A program made the position numbers and the translations under genes. Below, in pieces: positions 1 through 5,877 of a stretch of DNA of 6,677 bases. A model generated the notes under the pieces. That model was given only the letters and a program-made list of their open reading frames with translations. It ran no database searches and had not been told where the DNA came from. The stretch is from Nitrospinae bacterium RIFCSPLOWO2_12_FULL_45_22 (GTDB lineage: Bacteria > 2-12-FULL-45-22), in assembly GCA_001803565.1 (NCBI GenBank), contig MHDQ01000114.1:1-6677 (forward strand), in the 5' to 3' direction. The first letter of the stretch is position 1. Every line of letters starts with the position of its first letter.

Positions 1-45
1 CAATCCTATTCCTATAATAGTAACACTATTGATTTGAGATGGCAT
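1..45 (-). CDS. tyrA: Prephenate dehydrogenase TyrA, N-terminal start only (partial)
   Basis: Reading leftward from an ATG at 45-43 gives 15 codons, MPSQINSVTIIGIGL, before the window ends. The hydrophobic strand VTIIGIGL is the beginning of a Rossmann fold and matches the usual opening of prephenate dehydrogenases (VTIIGxGLIGGS). The ATG lies 11 bp past the stop of the DAHP synthase gene on the same strand, and an aroF-tyrA order is common in bacterial aromatic amino acid operons. TyrA oxidatively decarboxylates prephenate to 4-hydroxyphenylpyruvate on the way to tyrosine. No strong Shine-Dalgarno sequence precedes this ATG, so translation may be coupled to aroF. Only the first strand of the nucleotide-binding fold is visible, so another NAD(P)-binding protein is possible; the context is the main argument. 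Confidence 0.72.
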   Translation of the reverse strand, partial: MPSQINSVTIIGIGL

Positions 46-56
46 TGCTATTTTGA

Positions 57-1070
57 TTAAATGGTTCGGTTAATGGCCTGGGCTACCCTGGCCAGATCGG
101 TCATCAAATCCTTAAATCGGGATGGGAGCAAGGATTGGGGGCCATCAGAAAAGGCCTTCTCTGGGTAAGGATGAACCTCTATTAAGAGCCCATCGGCTCC
201 AGCAGCGATAGCCGCTTTAGCCATAGGTGAAACAAATTCCCACTTGCCTACTCCATGGCTAGGATCAACTATTACCGGCAAGTGGCTTAAGGATTTAATT
301 ACTGGGACAGCACTCAGGTCCAGGGTATTTCTAGTAAAGTTCTCAAAGGTACGGATACCTCGCTCACAGAGGATAACCTTATGGTTGCCTTCTGAGAGGA
401 TATATTCCGCAGACATCAACAATTCCTTGACCGTGGCACTCATGCCCCTTTTTAATACCACGGGCTTTTCTTGCGAGCCGACTTCCTTCAACAAGCGAAA
501 ATTTTGCATGTTGCGGGCCCCAATCTGAATAATATCTGCATATTCCTTCACCAGCCCCATCTCCCTGGGGTCCATCAACTCGGTAACAATTAATAGACCC
601 GTCTTCTCCCGGGCCTCCGCAAGATATTTGAGGCCCTCTTCTTCCAACCCCTGAAAGTTATAGGGAGAGGTTCTGGGTTTAAAGGCCCCACCCCGCAAGA
701 AATTCGCCCCAGACTCTTTCACCTGATAGGCTATCTCGAGCAGCAGTTCCCGCTCCTCTACCGCACACGGACCAGCCATAACCTGCAACTTTTGACCGCC
801 AATCTCCTGCTTATCTACCCGTATAACGGTATCTTCCGGTTTAAATTCTCTACTAGCCAGCTTAAAGGGTTGCAGGATAGGCATAACTTTCTCCACCCCG
901 GGGAAGGCTTCCAGGGGCTGATTATGCAAGATAGATTCATCGCCAATAGCCCCTATGATAGTCCTAAACTCCCCTTTTGATACATGGCCCGAAAGGCCCA
1001 GGCTCTTCAATTTTTCTAAGACCGTCTGCAAATTTTCCTCTGTAGCGTCAGGTTTTAAGACAATAATCAT
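57..1070 (-). CDS. aroF: 3-deoxy-7-phosphoheptulonate (DAHP) synthase, type I beta with N-terminal regulatory domain
   Basis: This cytoplasmic enzyme condenses phosphoenolpyruvate with erythrose 4-phosphate to give DAHP, the first step of the shikimate pathway. The 337-residue protein has the length and layout of the Thermotoga maritima type: a ferredoxin-like/ACT-like domain at about residues 1-70, then a TIM barrel. Visible motifs are AGPCAVE (99-105), [11 protein letters not shown] (131-141), GARNMQNF (184-191), LKRGM (206-210), CERGIRTFE (235-243), VDPSHG (268-273) and EVHP (298-301). The metal ligands are expected at C102, H272, E298 and D309, and all four are present, so it should be active. 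In this family the N-terminal domain mediates feedback inhibition by tyrosine or phenylalanine. The ATG at 1070 is preceded by a good AGAGGA ribosome site. It is first in a leftward operon with tyrA. I saw no convincing promoter or T-box leader upstream. Confidence 0.96.
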   Translation of the reverse strand: MIIVLKPDATEENLQTVLEKLKSLGLSGHVSKGEFRTIIGAIGDESILHNQPLEAFPGVEKVMPILQPFKLASREFKPEDTVIRVDKQEIGGQKLQVMAGPCAVEERELLLEIAYQVKESGANFLRGGAFKPRTSPYNFQGLEEEGLKYLAEAREKTGLLIVTELMDPREMGLVKEYADIIQIGARNMQNFRLLKEVGSQEKPVVLKRGMSATVKELLMSAEYILSEGNHKVILCERGIRTFENFTRNTLDLSAVPVIKSLSHLPVIVDPSHGVGKWEFVSPMAKAAIAAGADGLLIEVHPYPEKAFSDGPQSLLPSRFKDLMTDLARVAQAINRTI

Positions 1071-1124
1071 TTTTATCCTCTTCCTTTAATCCTATTATCC
1101 CTTTATCCAGTGTAAGTATTCAGT

Positions 1125-1333
1125 AAACCACGAGATTAACACAAGATTATCACAAGATTTTCCTCCTAATCTCTTAACTCTCCTTGCCAAAATTTAGTAG
1201 CCTTCAATGCTAAAAATCCGGGGCCTAATATTTTATGCACTTCCATAACGGCACCAATAATCTTTTCAGTTATATTTTTATAGAGGCATTTCTCTTCATT
1301 ATCTGGTGTAAATCTGGTGAAATCTTGTGGTTT
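1125..1333. repeat. Inverted pair of short degenerate direct-repeat arrays flanking the GxxExxY remnant
   Basis: The plus-strand segment 1125-1159 begins AAACCACGAGATTAACACAA and continues with further CACAAGATT units, three units of 11-12 bp in all. The segment 1300-1333, read on the minus strand, begins AAACCACAAGATTTCACCAG and also has three such units. By hand the two arms match in 27 of 35 aligned columns with one gap. They face each other across about 140 bp. The right arm forms codons 2-12 of the GxxExxY remnant. Short arrays of this CCACAGATT-like kind near GxxExxY genes are something I recall from environmental genomes; that is background impression, not a search result. Confidence 0.6.
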
Positions 1334-1336
1334 CAT
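1166..1336 (-). pseudogene. Truncated GxxExxY-family protein (N-terminal remnant)
   Basis: The minus-strand ORF from an ATG at 1336 to a TAG at 1166-1168 encodes 56 residues. Residues 22-42 include NITEKIIGAVMEVHKILGPG followed by FL, which matches the N-terminal signature of GxxExxY proteins (PD-(D/E)XK-related fold, usually about 120-130 residues, function poorly known). After GPGFL the normal continuation (ES.YE.AL..EL) is missing. It is replaced by ALKATKFWQGELRD and a stop, so more than half of the protein, including the motif that names the family, is absent. The first dozen codons come from the flanking short repeat. No clear ribosome binding site is present. I call it a relic; an expressed 56-residue peptide cannot be excluded. 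Confidence 0.66.
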
Positions 1337-1522
1337 TAAACAGAGCTCAGTGAGTATTTACTATCCGGTTTTATTCTCCATCAAATAAGCTTAACCACTT
1401 ATACCTGGTATCAGAATAATGTGTTGTGAAAAGATATAGCGGTAAAGCTGGCTTTGCAGGCTTTTTTCAGAGTGAGCTACCCTACTTAAATATCGTATAA
1501 TATTAAATTAAATGCTTATAAA
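1337..1522. other. AT-rich intergenic stretch without a gene
   Basis: I see no ORF with a ribosome binding site on either strand here. A perfect TATAAT lies at 1496-1501, but no matching -35 element stands 16-18 bp upstream. A small palindrome ATACCTGGTAT lies within 1400-1415. The segment separates the leftward aroF-tyrA unit and GxxExxY relic from the rightward SDR gene. Confidence 0.5.
1444..1467 (+). terminator. Weak terminator-like hairpin with T-tract
   Basis: AAAGC at 1444-1448 pairs with GCTTT at 1460-1464, followed inward by one T-G wobble, one mismatch and two GC pairs around a TTT loop. The run of six T (1462-1467) overlaps the 3' arm and extends past it. This is the shape of a weak rho-independent terminator on the plus strand. 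No plus-strand gene lies immediately upstream in the window, so its job is unclear and it may be a chance structure. Confidence 0.25.
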
Positions 1523-1562
1523 TAGCAAGTCCAAAATTGATATTTTCTCATTTGACTTGCTA
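1523..1562. promoter_or_regulatory. Dyad overlapping the SDR promoter, possible operator
   Basis: TAGCAAGTC (1523-1531) and GACTTGCTA (1554-1562) are perfect 9-bp inverted repeats. Between them sits a second smaller dyad, AAAAT (1533-1537) and ATTTT (1542-1546). The right arm covers most of the -35 hexamer TTGACT (1552-1557). A repressor or other regulator bound to both arms would block that promoter. No regulator gene is in the window to pair with it, so the operator role is inferred from position and symmetry alone. Confidence 0.4.
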
Positions 1563-1580
1563 GTGAGGCTATGATATTTT
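1552..1580 (+). promoter_or_regulatory. Predicted sigma-70 promoter for the SDR gene
   Basis: TTGACT (1552-1557) is separated by 17 bp from TATTTT (1575-1580). This would start transcription near 1587, about 60 nt upstream of the ATG at 1648. A better -10 sequence, TATGAT (1570-1575), exists, but at only 12 bp from the same -35. The -35 is embedded in the 9-bp dyad described separately. Confidence 0.5.
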
Positions 1581-1647
1581 CATTCCCACCTGGAACGACC
1601 GACCGGATAGCGATGCGCAACCGTTGAGTAAGAAGAAAGGAGAAAAT

Positions 1648-2760
1648 ATGAAGGCGTTAATCATCGGGGGAACAGGGCCAACCGGCCCTTATATGATCGA
1701 AGGCTTACTAAAAAGAGGATATGATGTGACTATATTTCATCGGGGCACCCATGAAATAGACCTGCCTAAAGAAGTGGAGCATATTCATGGTGACCCTCAT
1801 TTCGTGGAGACTTTAGAGGCAGCATTGGGTAGCCGCACCTTTGATTTAGTGATAGCTGCCTATGGAAGGTTACGCTATGTGGCTCAAGTTATGAAGCGTA
1901 GAACGCCCCGGTTTATTGCCTTAGGCGGTATAGGTGTATATAAAGGATTTGTGGACCCGGGCCATCACCCCCCAGGGGGCCTCTTAGTACCTACTCCCGA
2001 GGATGCCCCGCTGATTAGTGATCCCGAAGTAAACTGCTTTGCCCACCTGATGGTCCTCAGCGAAGAGGCCGTTATGCAAGCCCATCGAGAGGGATATTAT
2101 AATGCTACTATTTACCGCCTACCCATGGTTTATGGCGCCCGGCAGCCTATACCAATGGAATGGAGTGTAATGAGGCGAATTCTTGATGGACGGAAATATA
2201 TCGTTATCCCTGATGGTGGTCTAAGCCTGGAGACCAGGGGGTATGCCGAGAATGTAGCTTATGCCATGCTCCTGGCAGTGGACCAGCCGGAGAAATCTGC
2301 TGGGCAGATCTATAATGTGGGTGACGAAAAAGTGCTCAGCCTTTACGAATGGATAGTGCTGATCACCAATATAATGGGATATTCCTGGGAATTAGTGAAT
2401 ATGCCGGAAAACCTTGCGCGGCCCAGCCGGCCTTATCTCAGCTATAGCGGCAAAACCAGTCATAGGGTGATGGACATAACTAAAATAAAGCGAGACCTGG
2501 GCTACCGCGATCCAGTGCCTGTCGAAGAGGGCCTGAGGCGAACGGTTAACTGGTATTTAGAACATCGCCCAGCACCGGGAGGAGAGGTAGAGCAGCGGCT
2601 TCAGGACCCCTTTGATTATCAGGCTGAAGACCGACTGATCGAGGCTTATAAGGCAAGTGTGGATCGTCTCTTACAAATCCCCTATGCCCTCGAGGGACGC
2701 TATCATCCTTATGCCCATCCTAGAGAACCGGGGAAAATACGGGACCATCGGCAAAGATAA
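1648..2760 (+). CDS. Extended SDR, NAD-dependent epimerase/dehydratase-like, lacking YxxxK
   Basis: This 370-residue soluble protein opens with a Rossmann strand and glycine motif, MKALIIGGTGPTG (glycines at 7, 8, 10 and 13), followed by FHRG at 30-33 and GDP at 48-50. These are typical of extended or atypical SDRs of the epimerase/dehydratase group that bind NAD(P). YRLPMVYG (156-163) matches the family's RP..VYG motif, and GQIYNVGD (219-226) its later conserved strand. Where catalytic YxxxK should stand, the alignment by eye gives F131-A-H-L-M135, so both catalytic residues appear replaced. It may use other chemistry or act as a binding protein, as in CSP41-like atypical SDRs. A TTG at 1624 is in frame, but AAAGGAG (1636-1642) sits 5 bp before the ATG at 1648, so I chose that start. 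The substrate is unknown. The C-terminal 50 residues are rich in charged residues, His and Pro. Confidence 0.85.
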   Translation: MKALIIGGTGPTGPYMIEGLLKRGYDVTIFHRGTHEIDLPKEVEHIHGDPHFVETLEAALGSRTFDLVIAAYGRLRYVAQVMKRRTPRFIALGGIGVYKGFVDPGHHPPGGLLVPTPEDAPLISDPEVNCFAHLMVLSEEAVMQAHREGYYNATIYRLPMVYGARQPIPMEWSVMRRILDGRKYIVIPDGGLSLETRGYAENVAYAMLLAVDQPEKSAGQIYNVGDEKVLSLYEWIVLITNIMGYSWELVNMPENLARPSRPYLSYSGKTSHRVMDITKIKRDLGYRDPVPVEEGLRRTVNWYLEHRPAPGGEVEQRLQDPFDYQAEDRLIEAYKASVDRLLQIPYALEGRYHPYAHPREPGKIRDHRQR

Positions 2761-2764
2761 AAGG

Positions 2765-2793
2765 TTGACAACAATACCTCAATAAAATAATCT
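2765..2793 (+). promoter_or_regulatory. Predicted sigma-70 promoter for the alpha/beta hydrolase gene
   Basis: A perfect TTGACA (2765-2770) stands 17 bp before TAATCT (2788-2793), beginning only four bases after the SDR stop codon. Transcription would start near 2800, giving a leader of about 78 nt. A CCCCGGGG palindrome (2801-2808) with imperfect CTA/TAG flanks lies right at the expected start and could be an operator. No terminator is visible between the SDR stop and this promoter, so read-through from the SDR gene is also possible. Confidence 0.6.
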
Positions 2794-2877
2794 TTCCCTA
2801 CCCCGGGGATAGATAGGTAGCAACAGACTTTGAGCCCAAAGAGAATAAACCGTTTTTAAGCGAGGAGGAGAGAGAAG

Positions 2878-3705
2878 ATGGGTGAATATGTTACCGTTAA
2901 TGGTCACAAGATATACTATGTCAAAAAGGGTGATAAGGGTGAACCTATTGTCTGTATCCACGGTATACCTACATCTTCTTTCCTGTGGCGCAAGGTACAG
3001 GAAAGATTAGCGGCTTATTACCAGACTTATGCCCTGGACCTATTGGGGTATGGTAAATCAGACAAACCACCAGAGGCAAAATATACTGCCACTGCCCAGG
3101 CTGAGGTCATTAAAGGTTTTATAGATGCCTTAGGTTTAAAAAAGGTAACTATTGCCTGCCATGATCAGGGCGGGGCTTTTGGTCAGGTCTTCGCTTGTAA
3201 ATATAACGATCGCCTCAACCACTTTATATTCATGAATGGTGTGGCTTATGACTACTGGCCCGTGATAGAAGTCAAGGCTATGGGCAAAATGATTGCTGCA
3301 CCGGATTTCTTTTTCCAGTTACCACTCTTTGAGATGATGCTCCCGCCCTTGCTGCGGGGAACGGCTTATAATAAGGCGGCATTCCCGGATAAGGTTGCCC
3401 GGGAATATATGGCCCCCTGGATGGGACTGGAAGGGGCTAAGGCACTAGTGCGGGTAGCCGCAGGTCCTTCTGAAGCAGAGACTATGGCTTTAGACCTCTC
3501 AAAGATTAAATGCCCGGCATTGGTCATCTGGGCACTGGATGATCCTTATTTGCCTTTTGAGATAGCTGAAAGATTAAAGCAAGACCTGGGAGGTCCAGTA
3601 AGGATCGCTACTATACCCGAATGTGGCCATTTCTTGCAAGAAGAAAAGCCAGAGGAAGTAGCAGCCATTATTCATGATTTCCTTACTGAATACTCCAAGA
3701 GATAA
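2878..3705 (+). CDS. Alpha/beta hydrolase with Asp nucleophile, haloalkane dehalogenase/epoxide hydrolase-like
   Basis: The 275-residue protein is a complete single-domain alpha/beta hydrolase with no signal peptide, so it should be cytoplasmic. The oxyanion region is HGIPTSSFLWR (28-38), and the nucleophile elbow is HDQGG with D96 as the likely nucleophile. The acid is probably D222 in WALDDP, and the base is H251 in ECGHF. An Asp nucleophile and the HGxPTSSxLWR motif place it near haloalkane dehalogenases and epoxide hydrolases, with a lid at about residues 125-205. Two halide-binding positions of classical haloalkane dehalogenases differ: the Asn after HG is I30, and the Trp after the nucleophile is Q97. 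A true dehalogenase is therefore uncertain, and an ester, epoxide or C-C bond substrate is equally open. An AGGAGG site (2863-2868) precedes the ATG by 9 bp, and a strong-looking promoter lies upstream. Confidence 0.9.
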   Translation: MGEYVTVNGHKIYYVKKGDKGEPIVCIHGIPTSSFLWRKVQERLAAYYQTYALDLLGYGKSDKPPEAKYTATAQAEVIKGFIDALGLKKVTIACHDQGGAFGQVFACKYNDRLNHFIFMNGVAYDYWPVIEVKAMGKMIAAPDFFFQLPLFEMMLPPLLRGTAYNKAAFPDKVAREYMAPWMGLEGAKALVRVAAGPSEAETMALDLSKIKCPALVIWALDDPYLPFEIAERLKQDLGGPVRIATIPECGHFLQEEKPEEVAAIIHDFLTEYSKR

Positions 3706-3709
3706 AGTA

Positions 3710-3776
3710 GTAACAGTTCACCGGGGTCAGGGATTAGTTGTCAGGCAGTCTTTTTCTGAACCCTCTGAACTGTTAC
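3710..3776. repeat. Long imperfect inverted repeat between hydrolase and radical SAM genes
   Basis: GTAACAGTTCA (3710-3720) is perfectly complementary to TGAACTGTTAC (3766-3776). Inside, after a 2-nt mismatch, GGG pairs with CCC, and after one more mismatch TCAGGGA pairs with TTTCTGA (two GT wobbles). The result is a 67-nt hairpin starting five bases after the hydrolase stop. No T-run follows the 3' arm, so it is not a classical terminator. It could be a small non-autonomous repeat (REP- or MITE-like) or an mRNA-stabilising or processing hairpin. Confidence 0.55.
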
Positions 3777-3816
3777 CTAAACGGAACTCTGTTCTTCATA
3801 AACCAAGGAGATTAGG

Positions 3817-4845
3817 ATGGTTGATTTCGAATTAAAATACATTGTATGGAGTTGCACCAAGCTCTGTAATTTCTATTGTATCCACTGTGCTAAAGATGCC
3901 GGTGATCCTTTACCTGATGAGTTAACAACCGCAGAGGCCCGGAGCCTTTTGGGACAGATCGCTGAGTTTCAAGTCCCCCTGTTTATAGCCGGTGTAGAAC
4001 CTCTTATGCGGAAAGATATCCTGGAACTTACCCGCTATAGCGCAGAATTAGGTATGGATGTCTATCTAAAGACTAATGGCTGGTATCTGGATGATCAGGT
4101 AGCGGAGCAATTAGCTGCCCACAAGGTCAAGGTCATTATTGGTATGAGTGGTAATGAAGAAGTGCAGGAGAGGGTCCGGGGTAAAGGTTCTTTCCAAAGG
4201 GCCGTTGATGCTGCCAAGCGCACTGCCCAGCGCGGCAATCTATTGGGGATCAGTGTCTGGTTAACCAAATTTACCCTGGATCAGATCCCGGAATTGATTG
4301 ATCTAGCTATCTCAGTTGGGGCAAAAGAATTTAGCCTGGCAGACTATACACCCCAGGGAAGGACTAAAGAGATATATAAAAGGCTGATGCCCAGCCCGCA
4401 AGAATACGAAAAGACCCTGCATGATATCTATCGCTACTACAAGGAATTACAGGATAAGATCATTGTCTTTCCCTATACCATCTTTTCCCGGCGGATCATG
4501 AAGACTAAAGAGCCCCAGATGGAACTGACCAAGGCCTGTAGCCTCCATGATTGGCTCGAGATATCAGAGGATGGTAAGGTATACCCCTGTCGCTCTATGG
4601 AATTATTGGTAGGTGATATCAGAAAACAACCCCTCAAGACTATCTGGGAGAAACTGCCTTATTCCGATACCGGTGATCTGATCGGTAAGTTATATAGTAG
4701 GGAGCATATCCGGGGAAAGTGTGGTCAATGTGAATATTTTGATATATGTGGTGGGTGCCGGGCCCGGGCCCGGGCCATGACTGGGGATATGTTTGCCGCT
4801 GACCCAGCCTGCCCTTATATTCCTTCCTCAAGTCCCAAGATCTAG
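3817..4845 (+). CDS. Radical SAM protein with C-terminal SPASM domain, NirJ/AhbC/AhbD-like
   Basis: This 342-residue cytoplasmic protein has the radical SAM cluster motif C17-NFY-C21-IH-C24, preceded by an extra C13. The usual GGEP SAM-binding motif appears as AGVEP (58-62). The C-terminal SPASM domain carries seven cysteines, C241, C258 (GKVYPC), C302, C305, C311, C314 and C332, enough for auxiliary Fe-S clusters. The ending CGQCEYFDICGGCRARA resembles NirJ and AhbC/AhbD of heme d1 and alternative heme synthesis, and also SPASM maturases of peptides and tungsten enzymes. None of their partner genes is here, so the substrate is unknown. I found no peptide ORF with a ribosome site in the flanking gaps. 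The codons for RARARA (315-320) are three copies of CGGGCC. AAGGAG (3805-3810) sits 6 bp before the ATG. The protein is expected to be oxygen-sensitive. Confidence 0.92.
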   Translation: MVDFELKYIVWSCTKLCNFYCIHCAKDAGDPLPDELTTAEARSLLGQIAEFQVPLFIAGVEPLMRKDILELTRYSAELGMDVYLKTNGWYLDDQVAEQLAAHKVKVIIGMSGNEEVQERVRGKGSFQRAVDAAKRTAQRGNLLGISVWLTKFTLDQIPELIDLAISVGAKEFSLADYTPQGRTKEIYKRLMPSPQEYEKTLHDIYRYYKELQDKIIVFPYTIFSRRIMKTKEPQMELTKACSLHDWLEISEDGKVYPCRSMELLVGDIRKQPLKTIWEKLPYSDTGDLIGKLYSREHIRGKCGQCEYFDICGGCRARARAMTGDMFAADPACPYIPSSSPKI

Positions 4846-4897
4846 AGATTTGATTCATACTTTGATGGCTATTTTAGGCAGTTTACCCAAACCATTA

Positions 4898-4952
4898 AGG
4901 CATCAGCGCTTTTGCAACTGATGCCTAGCTGCTTAAAACTTCAGCTATTTTT
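4898..4952 (+). terminator. Tandem hairpins with T-run before the MBL gene, terminator or attenuator
   Basis: AGGCATCAG (4898-4906) and CTGATGCCT (4918-4926) form a perfect 9-bp stem. Immediately after, TAGCTG (4926-4931) and CAGCTA (4942-4947) form a 6-bp stem followed by TTTTT (4948-4952). The second hairpin looks like a modest rho-independent terminator for the radical SAM transcript. It ends only four bases before the GGGAGG ribosome site of the MBL gene (4957-4962), and I see no promoter in between. It may instead attenuate read-through into the MBL gene. The stems share base 4926, so they compete slightly. Confidence 0.45.
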
Positions 4953-4968
4953 AATCGGGAGGTAGCTT

Positions 4969-5877
4969 ATGAAAAAATTCTTTCTGATCACTTTGACTTG
5001 TTTTCTGGTTTTAGGCGTTGGCCTTGCAATGGCCCAGCAAGACTTTTCCAAAGTCGAAATCAAGGCATACCGTGTCCACGGTAATATTTACATGCTGGAG
5101 GGTAGCGGCGGTAACATCGGGGCTTCAGTAGGGCCTGACGGGATTTTGATAGTGGACGATCAATTTGCTCCGCTAGCGGATAAAATCCAGGCAGTCCTCA
5201 AAGGCATTGGTGGGGGTAGGCTAAAATTTATCCTCAACACTCACTGGCACTATGACCACACTGGCGGGAATAAAGTCTTTGGCCCTGAAGCCCCAATCAT
5301 CGCCCATACCAATGTACGGAAGCGGTTAATGACGGAGCAGAAGATTTTTGACCGGATTATACCACCAGAACCCAAAGATGCATGGCCTGTTATTACCTTT
5401 GACGCTTCTTTGTCACTCCATTTCAATGGTGAAGAAATTAAAATGATTCATTTCCCCCATGGCCATACCGATGGCGACAGCGTCATTTTCTTTACCCGAT
5501 CCAATGTAGTGCATATGGGGGATCATTTTTTTGCCGGTCGGTTCCCTTTTGTTGACCTTGGCAGTGGCGGCGATGCCGAAGGCCTGATCAAGAATGTTGG
5601 GGCGGTGATCCATCAATTTTCGGCTGATGTAAAGATCATTCCAGGGCATGGGCCACTTTCTACACTGGATGACTTAAAAACCTATCACCGGATGTTGATT
5701 GAGACTACAGATATAGTTCATCAGCGGATAGCAGCGGGGAAGAACCTTGAGAAAATAAAGGCCGAGGGCATGCCCGATAAATGGAAATCGTGGGGTTCCG
5801 GCTTCATTTCAACTGACCAATGGATCGAAATCATCTACCGGAGCCTCACAAAGAAGGATGTCACTCTTACACCATGA
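4969..5877 (+). CDS. Exported metallo-beta-lactamase-fold hydrolase
   Basis: The 302-residue protein starts with a Sec signal peptide: MKKFF, a hydrophobic stretch to about residue 20, and a likely cleavage site after AMA (22), before QQ. The mature protein should be periplasmic or exported. All five MBL metal motifs are present: HWHYDH (H92, H94, D96, H97), H166 in HGHTDGD, D185 in MGDHFF, and H227 in PGHGP. It therefore likely binds two zinc ions and hydrolyses an ester, amide, lactone or thioester bond. The loop features that would mark it as a true beta-lactamase are not evident, and such exported MBL proteins of about 300 residues have diverse or unknown substrates. GGGAGG (4957-4962) precedes the ATG by 6 bp. 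The last residues, KDVTLTP, may come from junction DNA, because recognisable gene structure ends near here and an unrelated truncated gene begins on the other strand. Confidence 0.9.
   Translation: MKKFFLITLTCFLVLGVGLAMAQQDFSKVEIKAYRVHGNIYMLEGSGGNIGASVGPDGILIVDDQFAPLADKIQAVLKGIGGGRLKFILNTHWHYDHTGGNKVFGPEAPIIAHTNVRKRLMTEQKIFDRIIPPEPKDAWPVITFDASLSLHFNGEEIKMIHFPHGHTDGDSVIFFTRSNVVHMGDHFFAGRFPFVDLGSGGDAEGLIKNVGAVIHQFSADVKIIPGHGPLSTLDDLKTYHRMLIETTDIVHQRIAAGKNLEKIKAEGMPDKWKSWGSGFISTDQWIEIIYRSLTKKDVTLTP

Noticed and set aside
244-528. 94-residue plus-strand ORF inside the DAHP synthase gene
   Set aside because: It is antisense to aroF, whose motifs are complete; no ribosome site and no recognisable family.
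1496-1501. Perfect TATAAT as a promoter -10 element
   Set aside because: No -35 hexamer or extended -10 at the right spacing; the region is AT-rich, so a chance match is likely.
1624-1647. Longer SDR start at the TTG at 1624
   Set aside because: The AAAGGAG site lies 5 bp before the ATG at 1648, and family proteins begin right at the Rossmann strand (MKALIIGG).
4865-4921. 18-residue ORF MAILGSLPKPLRHQRFCN in the gap after the radical SAM gene, considered as a peptide substrate
   Set aside because: No Shine-Dalgarno sequence; it overlaps the 9-bp hairpin and is short enough to be chance.
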